From: Planctomycetaceae bacterium
GTDB lineage: Bacteria; Planctomycetota; Planctomycetia; Planctomycetales; Planctomycetaceae
Direction of reading: 5' to 3'
Assembly (NCBI GenBank): GCA_003445035.1
Contig: DLVV01000384.1
Location: forward strand, 1-19,875
Length of the DNA stretch: 19,875 nt
The first letter of the stretch is position 1, and every line of letters starts with the position of its first letter. The position numbers and the translations under genes are program-made. Positions 8,526 through 15,470 of this stretch are shown one piece after another. The notes under the pieces are model-generated. The model saw only the letters and a list, made by a program, of their open reading frames with translations. It ran no database searches and was not told where the DNA came from.

Positions 8526-10646
8526 GTGTACCCCGTGTCGGTTCTGGCCGTCCGTTCGGCCTGGCTGTGCCTGGTGTTTTGTTGTCTATGGGCCGCCGGA
8601 TGTAGCCCGCAGGACGGGGAGGCTGGAGACAGCGAACCGGCCTGGGTGAGCGAATTTGCGGAAACCCATCGCCAGTCGGAAGAAGCGACCGAACGCGCTA
8701 TCGGATTTCACAAGGCCATCGTCCGGCTTGAGCATGAGGGGATTCTCAGCAGGCTGGCCGAGAGCCAGCCTGCTGAACCCGGCGAGGCCGTGCCGGATGA
8801 TGACAGTGTTCCCAAAAGCGCCGCCGTCCGTGAGATGGTGTTGGCCAATATCACAGATTTCGTTGACAGCGTGGAGAGCGATGCCGGGGAGGTGGAAAAG
8901 GCCGTCTCGGAGGATATTCGTGGGTGGAAGTCGGTCGCGCATGACCGGTTTCGACTGGAACGCGAGTTGATACGTGCCAGCGACGATGCGGTGCGTGTGG
9001 CGCAGTATACGTCGTTGCTCAGTGCTCGCAGCAAGCACTTCTGGCTCTGGTCGACGGTGGGAATCGCCAGCCTGCTTGTCATCGTCGTTCGTGATCGTCG
9101 CCAGGAATTTCGCCGAGTGTTCAATGGTGGACGGGCCAAGAGCTGGGCAGTGCGGACCTGGAAGTACTTTCTGGCCTTCGGGATTCTGCTGGGGATCGTG
9201 TCGCTCCTGCTGTTCGTCATGGGAGAGCAGGTTGAGGACTGGGTCTGGAAAGCGGCCACCGGGGTTTCTCCCCGGGAGACAGTTCACGAGTTGGTTGACG
9301 ACGCGAAGACGCGACAGGACGAGGCCCTGCTCAAACAGAAGACTGCCAGTGACGGATGGGACCAGGGGCTCGACGGCGTTCGTGATCGGCTAAGCAAGAA
9401 GTGGCTGGAGGCGATTGAGAAATGGCAGCGGCTCGTCGTGGCCATAACGGTTCGTGAGCAACTGGCCAGCCGGCTGGCCAAGGAACGGTCAACCCTGGCG
9501 TCTCTTCACCAGGACGTGGAATCGAAACTCTCGAACATGGAGGCGATCCAGGTGAAACGGCGGAAGAGCCGCCTGATCCTTGGTGGAGCCTTGCTGGCAG
9601 TTGTGTTCATCGGGCACCTGTTGTTCTGGGTCGGCGTGTGGCGGCGGCGGCGGCGGACGGGTGCCACGTGCCCCCAGTGCATGTCTGTCGGTCAATTCGC
9701 CAAGGTGCCGGCTGCGTCTCCGGTGGGTCACCCGTCCTGGGAATGCCAGGAGGTCGCCGTGCGAGATGCGTCCGGAATCAACCAGGCCTGTGGGTTTCGC
9801 GTGCAGGATTCGCATCGAGAGATGGCCAAGTTGTCGTTCCCCACGCTGGGGATTCCCCAGGCCGGGAAGACTCACTGGCTGGCGATGGCGTACCAGAAGA
9901 TCGCCCTGGGAGATTTTCCCATCAATGTCAGGTTGGACTCGATTGACTCTCCGTCGGCCGACCAGTTCGACCGAATGGTCTCGGACATCCTGCGGAGCCG
10001 GGTCAATACGCAGGCCACGCAGACGGATCGGATTCCTGATCCACTGGTGTTCGAGTTCCAGGACGATGATCCGTGGGGGCAGTCGGACGTGTTGCTGAAC
10101 ATGTTTGACTACTCCGGGGAGGTCATCCTGCGTGGTCTCGACAATACCCACCTGGTCCGGGCTCTGCGGGCCGACGGTTACCTGTTTTTCCTCGACCCCA
10201 TGTTTCCCCCGGACGAGCAGGTCCGGGCACTTCGGCGATTTCGCGATCACGTGTCGACGGTTGTTGGTCGCCGCTTGCGGACTCCGGTCGCTTTGTGCGT
10301 CAGCAAGATTGACCTGCTGGAGACGGCCCCCTACGGGAACAGTGACAACATTCGAAGATTCTACTCGGCGCTTCAAGAGATCGGGGAGGACATCACCCTG
10401 GACGCCATGAGCCGGCGGTCGGCGATCACTGGCGAACTTCGCGACACGATCTGGCCCGGCTGGAACATCGAGCGAGAGGTGGACGAGATCTTCGGCGGCC
10501 GGTTTCAGTTCTTCCCGATGACCCCGGTTGGCCTGGAGAGCAAGGGGGAGAAAGATCTCTCGAAGGTCACCATCAGGCCGTTTGCCGTTCTCGAGCCACT
10601 GCTGTGGCTGTTGCACATGACCGGGCACCCGATATTCACGAAGTGA
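8526..10646 (+). CDS. Lipid-anchored, three-span membrane GTPase (DO-GTPase2-like)
   Basis: The GTG at 8526 is chosen because AGGTGG lies eight bases upstream and the product then starts with a compact lipoprotein signal ending in the lipobox WAAGC (Cys26); the frame stays open upstream to 8430. The 706-residue protein has membrane helices at about 172-189, 214-235 and 350-372. Arg/Lys-rich stretches after helix 1 and helix 3 fit the positive-inside rule: residues 27-170 and 236-349 outside, the C-terminus in the cytoplasm. The C-terminal part has a zinc ribbon (Cys382, 385, 407, 422) and then a P-loop GTPase domain: GIPQAGKTHW at 442-451, DYSG at 528-531 (DxxG) and SKID at 593-596 (NKxD). 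I assign it to the DO-GTPase2 type by pattern and by the GAP1-like gene downstream. A perfect 13-bp hairpin lies inside the gene. Confidence 0.85.
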   Translation: MYPVSVLAVRSAWLCLVFCCLWAAGCSPQDGEAGDSEPAWVSEFAETHRQSEEATERAIGFHKAIVRLEHEGILSRLAESQPAEPGEAVPDDDSVPKSAAVREMVLANITDFVDSVESDAGEVEKAVSEDIRGWKSVAHDRFRLERELIRASDDAVRVAQYTSLLSARSKHFWLWSTVGIASLLVIVVRDRRQEFRRVFNGGRAKSWAVRTWKYFLAFGILLGIVSLLLFVMGEQVEDWVWKAATGVSPRETVHELVDDAKTRQDEALLKQKTASDGWDQGLDGVRDRLSKKWLEAIEKWQRLVVAITVREQLASRLAKERSTLASLHQDVESKLSNMEAIQVKRRKSRLILGGALLAVVFIGHLLFWVGVWRRRRRTGATCPQCMSVGQFAKVPAASPVGHPSWECQEVAVRDASGINQACGFRVQDSHREMAKLSFPTLGIPQAGKTHWLAMAYQKIALGDFPINVRLDSIDSPSADQFDRMVSDILRSRVNTQATQTDRIPDPLVFEFQDDDPWGQSDVLLNMFDYSGEVILRGLDNTHLVRALRADGYLFFLDPMFPPDEQVRALRRFRDHVSTVVGRRLRTPVALCVSKIDLLETAPYGNSDNIRRFYSALQEIGEDITLDAMSRRSAITGELRDTIWPGWNIEREVDEIFGGRFQFFPMTPVGLESKGEKDLSKVTIRPFAVLEPLLWLLHMTGHPIFTK
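8746..8776. repeat. Perfect 13-bp inverted repeat inside the GTPase gene
   Basis: TCAGCAGGCTGGC at 8746-8758 and its exact reverse complement at 8764-8776 are separated by five bases (CGAGA). RNA from this stretch would form a very stable hairpin about 220 bases into the coding sequence. No T-run follows on either strand, so it does not look like an intrinsic terminator. Confidence 0.8.
9463..9480. repeat. Perfect 18-bp palindrome inside the GTPase gene
   Basis: TGGCCAGC at 9463-9470, CG, then GCTGGCCA at 9473-9480 read the same on both strands. It encodes the region just before membrane helix 3. It could be a dimeric protein-binding site or only a result of Leu/Ala codon use in G+C-rich DNA. 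Confidence 0.6.
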
Positions 10647-10686
10647 ACACCGTGGTCGAGACCAACCGACGACTGGGCCTTTAGCG

Positions 10687-12747
10687 ATGATCAATTGGAA
10701 GGAATTCCAGGCAGAATACGAGTTGAGAGATTACCGGGCGGCCCTGGCGGTCGTGGCCGGAAGAATTGACGGCGTGGCCGTCGATGGGCCTCCCCGCGTG
10801 CTCAGGTGCCGGTTTTGCGAGTCTGGTGTTGAAGATCGCGAGGCGGTCGCAGGTGAAAAATGTGGCGGTTGCACGGCGGATGACGCGCTGAGATGGTTTT
10901 GTCGCAATCACCCCGAGCCGGATGGTTTCAATGACGCCAACGGATGTCTGTGTTGTCGGCGCGGACTGATGCCCCTCAACAAGGCCGACTCGGATCTGGT
11001 GGCGAAGGTTGTTTCGGTGTGCCTTGAAGTCGAGATGCTCGATAGCAAGGGGACGCTGTTCGAGGAACTCAAGGCTGCGTTCCGGACCGGGGACGAGGAG
11101 CGGGCGGCGGAGATCTACGAGTCGGGCGACTTGTCTGGCTGGGCGGGGGCGGGACAACTTGTTGGCCTGGCGAAAGACAGCCGCAAGGTGGTTGATGTGC
11201 TCGAAGAGTTGGAATCCGCTCTGAAGGCCGGTGAATTCTCCCTGCTGGTCAAGATCTGGGATCGTCATCGCAAGCACCTGGTCGTGCGAACCAGTGGTGA
11301 ACGGTACCGAGATCTCGTCGAAGAATGGCGACCCAAGAACGCAGGCGCGAGTCAGGTCCTGGACGCGTGGCGTCGCCAGCCGATTGACGAAGACTTGCTG
11401 GTGAAGTTGTGGGGTGAATGGCGCGACCGGGTTGCGGATCATCCCGAGATCCTTCCGGTGAGACAGCAGGTCCAGCGGCGCGTTGACCAGCAGGTGTACT
11501 GGTCACGGTTTGTTGATGTGGAGCAGGTCGCGAGCCAGGAGACGGACGAACAGAGGGTCTCGCTGTGGAATGATGAGCTGTTCGAGGACTGGGGGCCGGC
11601 CCGAGCGGTAGTGTCGGATGTCGCGGCTGCCCGGCAGCGATTGGGGGTCGTCGAGTCCATTCGGTCCGTGCTGGAAGTGGAGTTCGACGAGCCTGGGCCT
11701 GCGACGGACCGTCTGCAGCAGGTGGTGCAGTTGGGGGGTCAACTGCCCGGCGATTATGTTTACCGCGATGTGGGAGCGGTGGAGTCGGCAGCCCGACAAC
11801 TTGAACTGCTCGACCAGTTAGGCCGGGTGGTTCAGGAAGGACACTCTGACCTGGCCGTGGTGGCCGCCTGGAGGTCCCTGGAGGGATCGGGATGTGGAAA
11901 CCTGGTTGAGGGGGCCAGTGAGGAGGCTGTGCAACGGGCTTTGGCTCGCGAGGAGTTGATCGGCCTGTTGCTGTCGGTGCCCGTTGACGATCTTGACGTG
12001 CAGGAGTGCGATCGACGGCTGCTGGAGATCTGGGATCCCGTGCTGGAGGGGTGTCCGGATCTGGAGGTGTTGCAGGGGCGCTGCGAATTGGCCGGGCAAC
12101 GACGCCAGTTGCTGGAAACTCTGGATGCGGCCGGTCGGGACAGCGACGTGTCGCTGGTCACGACCGTGGCCGAGAATCAACTCCTTGACCACTGGCCGTT
12201 CACGGCTGTACAGGAGGCGGCAATCAGCACCGCACGGATGGAAGTCGGGTGCCTCGATGAACTGGAACTCGTGGTCGACCGAGGTGACGTGGAGCGGTTC
12301 GCCGAGATCTTCGATGCGGGCCGGTTGCGACGTCACATGGGGCGAGACTCGCTTGAGGCTCGCCGGGACCAGATTGTCGAGTTGGTCGCAGCGGCGGTCG
12401 TGCCCAATCATCGCAATGGCCTGGACCGGCCTTTTATGGGAGGGGTCAAGTCAAGCGAAGGCGGGGCGGTTCGCGTGAATTGGGCGTGGCCGGATCCGCG
12501 GGTCTCCGATACGTGTCGACTTCGCGTGTGTCGTCAACCGGAAGCGACGAGTAAAACGCTGTCGACGGAGCCATACGTGTTTGAGGCCATTGTTCACCGC
12601 AGTGTCTTGGAGCTTGGTGATGGTGCCCAGCCGTTGCCTGTTCAAGCGGACTGGAAAGGGTGCCAGGTGATCGTGCAGTGCCTGGTGGACATCGGGTTCG
12701 CGACGTTGGACGGTGAACCGCTTGTGCTCGGAATCCTGGGGGAGTGA
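10687..12747 (+). CDS. Zinc-ribbon, helical-repeat protein with C-terminal beta domain
   Basis: The 686-residue product has no signal peptide or membrane helix, so it should be cytoplasmic. Near the N-terminus are two likely zinc sites: Cys41/44 with Cys59/62, and Cys72/His75 with Cys87/90. Residues about 130-560 are almost all helical. Within them a degenerate unit of about 52 residues recurs, marked by a tryptophan at 191, 242, 294, 395, 449 and 503, each preceded by an acidic/Leu-Val stretch (for example EDLLVKLW and RRLLEIW). Residues about 575-686 form a predicted beta domain (VRVNWAWPDPRV, then CRLRVCRQPE), possibly FN3-like. The gene sits 40 bases after the GTPase gene and 65 bases before the GAP1-like gene, suggesting a scaffold or adaptor for the GTPase. 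No enzyme motif is seen. The ATG at 10687 has no strong ribosome site. Confidence 0.87.
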   Translation: MINWKEFQAEYELRDYRAALAVVAGRIDGVAVDGPPRVLRCRFCESGVEDREAVAGEKCGGCTADDALRWFCRNHPEPDGFNDANGCLCCRRGLMPLNKADSDLVAKVVSVCLEVEMLDSKGTLFEELKAAFRTGDEERAAEIYESGDLSGWAGAGQLVGLAKDSRKVVDVLEELESALKAGEFSLLVKIWDRHRKHLVVRTSGERYRDLVEEWRPKNAGASQVLDAWRRQPIDEDLLVKLWGEWRDRVADHPEILPVRQQVQRRVDQQVYWSRFVDVEQVASQETDEQRVSLWNDELFEDWGPARAVVSDVAAARQRLGVVESIRSVLEVEFDEPGPATDRLQQVVQLGGQLPGDYVYRDVGAVESAARQLELLDQLGRVVQEGHSDLAVVAAWRSLEGSGCGNLVEGASEEAVQRALAREELIGLLLSVPVDDLDVQECDRRLLEIWDPVLEGCPDLEVLQGRCELAGQRRQLLETLDAAGRDSDVSLVTTVAENQLLDHWPFTAVQEAAISTARMEVGCLDELELVVDRGDVERFAEIFDAGRLRRHMGRDSLEARRDQIVELVAAAVVPNHRNGLDRPFMGGVKSSEGGAVRVNWAWPDPRVSDTCRLRVCRQPEATSKTLSTEPYVFEAIVHRSVLELGDGAQPLPVQADWKGCQVIVQCLVDIGFATLDGEPLVLGILGE

Positions 12748-12812
12748 GTTGGTGTCCGTGACGTGAAGACCGGGCCCGTAATGTCCAGGTTTGTTGGATG
12801 GGCTGCTGAACC

Positions 12813-15338
12813 ATGCCTGTGGATCAATTCATTTTCACCCATTGCACGTACGCGTCGTCCTTCCTGGAACGGCGCGACGGTGACGATGCCGGCTTGCCGA
12901 TGGGCTATGGTCCCAGGAGCAGTTCGCTGCCGGTGGATCGGTTACGTGACGTGCTCCAGGGCGTGGAACGGTACCTCTACTACAACCTTCCACTGGGGAC
13001 GCCTCCGGAAGAGAGACTGGTCCTGAATGCGGAGACGGCGCCGTGCCGTCTTGTCTACCTTCCCGATCTCGGTGGGCTCGAGGTTGCGGTCCGCGTCTGC
13101 TACCGCCAGACCGATACCAGTGGCCGTCCCGGCTCCTTTTTCTCGCATGCCCTGGTTCGCGATCCGGGCGGAGGTCGGTCGGCCTGGGAGCCGTGCGACG
13201 TGGTCCGCTTGTGGGACGCCACCACCCTCGGGAATGGCGACGTGGACATGCCGTTCTGGATCTCAGGGGACGCGGCAAGCATCCCGTTTGACCTGCCCGG
13301 GCTCGGCAGCCTCGAGACGCTGGGGGCCGCGGTCCGGTCACGACCGATCGGCGATGACCTGCTGGGCTGTTTTCTGCAGGCCACCGACGAAACCGACTTC
13401 GAGGATCCGTTGGGTGTGATACCGGATCGCTGGAAACGGAGACCGGTCGAACAGCGTCGGCAATTTCTGGATCAACTCGTGTCGGGATTTGTTGCGTCCC
13501 TGGATCGGGACGTCTCGCTGTTGCTGGTCGCAGACCCCCCTTTTGCGGCGTTGTTGTTCTACGCGGTGATGAGAATTCTCGCGATTCCCTCGGTCATTCC
13601 CCGTACGGCGTTCAGTTTTTCGACGTACGAGCACGATCCGAACCGGTTGTTGACGCGGCTGGCCGCACTGCCGCTTCCGGCGGGGGACGTTCTTTCGGAG
13701 GGTGAGCTTCGGGTGGATCACGTGATCCTCGACACACACGTCGAGCCTCCCACCGGGGAGGGAGAGTGTGTCGCTGAGAAGGCCCTGGTGGCTCTGGTCT
13801 TGCACGAATTTGACGAGGGGGGGTGGCCGCGCGTGGATCGTGCCATCGACACGATTTCGGTGTTGGCTCCGGAGTCGTTGCAGGAGGTGGAGCGATTGGT
13901 GGCAGCCTACCGCGGGGCCGAACGGCTGGTGGAGGGAGAACTGGAGGGGAGCGAGGATCGGGGCTGGGAGGGAGAGGCGAAGGCGGTGGCGTTGTTTGAG
14001 CGAGAGGTGCACGTTCGCTTGGTGGAGAATCCGGAGCGTCCCGAGGCGTGGTACGGCTCGCCGTCTCACGTGGAGTGCCTGGAGATTCTCGGGACGCGGG
14101 AGTTCGGGGCACTTGATGATGACGTTCAGCAGGTGATCCAGTCGTTGATGGCCAAGCTGGTCGACAATGATACGGTTGGAGTGGTGTTGTCCCTCCTGCA
14201 GTCAACTCGACTGCTGAGCGAGTACCGGGCGTGGTTGGTCTGCCGGGTCATGCAGCAGAGCCCGGGGGAACCCCTGTCCGACGTGTTTGGATTCTTGTGG
14301 GAGGCATCGCCGGAGGACGCAGGTGCCGACCATGTTCTTGCCGGTGTTGTTGATCGATGGATGAGCAGAGGGAATGCTCGTTACTTGAAAGCGGTGTGCG
14401 AAAGCGTTCCAGACGGACGGCTGCCGGTTCTTCTCTCGGTGGCCGCACATGGTGTCCGTGGCCGCGAGTACAAGTCGGAACTCAAGGGGGATCTGGACGC
14501 GTGGGCGGAAAAAGGACAGCAGGCGATGAAAGTTGTCCTGCAGCAGGTGTCCGACGTCGCGCTGTGCGAGTTCTTGAACGGTCCGTATGCCATGAGGGCC
14601 CTGCAGGCGTGGCCAAAGTGCGACGGAGAACTGGAGGAGCGATTGAGGGCACTGGCGGGGGGTTTGGCCGCACACCCGGATGAATTCAACGCGAGGATCA
14701 GCGCGCTGGAGAGGGCTTCGGCATGGGGGCGTGAGAATCACGAGCGGGTTGCTGACTGGAAGATCCTGGCCGAGGGGCTGAGCCGGATGGTGAGGACCGA
14801 GACGAAACGAATCGACCGCGAGGAATTTGTTGAGTTTCGTCGTGCGTCGAGACGGTTGAAGCTCTTTCGCTGGCGGGATTCGGGTCGGATGAAGAACCTG
14901 GTTCGGGGTCTCGACAAGATCGCGAGGGTGACCAGCGTTGCCGATGAGGAACCGTCGGATCTGGAGCCAATGGTCAAGTCGATCGAGCCGGGGTTGCTCC
15001 TCGTCGGGATGGACTGGTCCGACGGACAAGTGACCTGGGACGAATTCGCGTCCTACGACTACGGCGACCGGTTTGCCCGTCGTTTTCCGGTCGAATCGCA
15101 GCAGATCAGGAAAGGGCTGGAGAATGGGGACTTTCGGTATCGTGCGGCCTGGGATCCACGGGGATGGTCGAGCCGAGTGAAACTCGCCAGCGTGTTTGGG
15201 GTATCGGTGCTGGTCCTGGCGGCAGTTGTCACGGGCTTGTTTCTGTGGAAATCCGACCAGGGTGACGACTCCGGTGCCGGTCGAGAATCCACCCGGCAGC
15301 AAGACGATGAAAAAGGCGAAGGGCACGAGGAACGATGA
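12813..15338 (+). CDS. GTPase-associated protein 1 (GAP1)-like, tail-anchored
   Basis: The 841-residue product resembles the GAP1 family (GTPase-associated protein 1), known from comparative genomics as the partner of DO-GTPases. The N-terminal domain (about 1-150) starts VDQFIFTHCTYASSF and contains YLPDLGGLEVAVRVCYR and SGRPGSFFSHALV near residue 110. The middle domain (about 185-300) contains PRTAFSFSTYEHDP near residue 270. Residues about 350-740 are helical with no motif I recognise. A single membrane helix at 791-812 is followed by a short Asp/Glu/Lys-rich tail, so the body should be cytoplasmic and held on the inner membrane near the GTPase. The biochemical role of GAP1 is not established: it may regulate the GTPase or act as effector. 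The gene follows the zinc-ribbon gene by 65 bases. Family call is from recalled motifs. Confidence 0.8.
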   Translation: MPVDQFIFTHCTYASSFLERRDGDDAGLPMGYGPRSSSLPVDRLRDVLQGVERYLYYNLPLGTPPEERLVLNAETAPCRLVYLPDLGGLEVAVRVCYRQTDTSGRPGSFFSHALVRDPGGGRSAWEPCDVVRLWDATTLGNGDVDMPFWISGDAASIPFDLPGLGSLETLGAAVRSRPIGDDLLGCFLQATDETDFEDPLGVIPDRWKRRPVEQRRQFLDQLVSGFVASLDRDVSLLLVADPPFAALLFYAVMRILAIPSVIPRTAFSFSTYEHDPNRLLTRLAALPLPAGDVLSEGELRVDHVILDTHVEPPTGEGECVAEKALVALVLHEFDEGGWPRVDRAIDTISVLAPESLQEVERLVAAYRGAERLVEGELEGSEDRGWEGEAKAVALFEREVHVRLVENPERPEAWYGSPSHVECLEILGTREFGALDDDVQQVIQSLMAKLVDNDTVGVVLSLLQSTRLLSEYRAWLVCRVMQQSPGEPLSDVFGFLWEASPEDAGADHVLAGVVDRWMSRGNARYLKAVCESVPDGRLPVLLSVAAHGVRGREYKSELKGDLDAWAEKGQQAMKVVLQQVSDVALCEFLNGPYAMRALQAWPKCDGELEERLRALAGGLAAHPDEFNARISALERASAWGRENHERVADWKILAEGLSRMVRTETKRIDREEFVEFRRASRRLKLFRWRDSGRMKNLVRGLDKIARVTSVADEEPSDLEPMVKSIEPGLLLVGMDWSDGQVTWDEFASYDYGDRFARRFPVESQQIRKGLENGDFRYRAAWDPRGWSSRVKLASVFGVSVLVLAAVVTGLFLWKSDQGDDSGAGRESTRQQDDEKGEGHEER

Positions 15339-15381
15339 GGCGCTGCACGAGAAAGAGGCAATGGTCCAGTGGGTATTGCTG

Positions 15382-15387
15382 TATAAT
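15382..15387 (+). promoter_or_regulatory. Candidate -10 element (TATAAT)
   Basis: A perfect TATAAT lies in the 132-base gap before the exported coiled-coil gene, 84 bases upstream of its GTG start. The -35 position (about 15359-15364, CAATGG) is poor. A perfect -10 hexamer is uncommon in such G+C-rich DNA, so this may start a separate transcript for the last two genes of the block. Confidence 0.4.
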
Positions 15388-15470
15388 CCGTCGCGAACAG
15401 CACGAGGTGACGGGAAAGATGACGAAGCGATGGGCTCGGAATTGAATCACGAAACGACTGGAGGCCCTCC

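Noticed and set aside
8526..10646. The membrane GTPase as a type VI secretion TssM/IcmF protein
   Set aside because: Both combine membrane helices with a P-loop domain, but here the GTPase domain is C-terminal and follows a zinc ribbon, and no other type VI genes are present.
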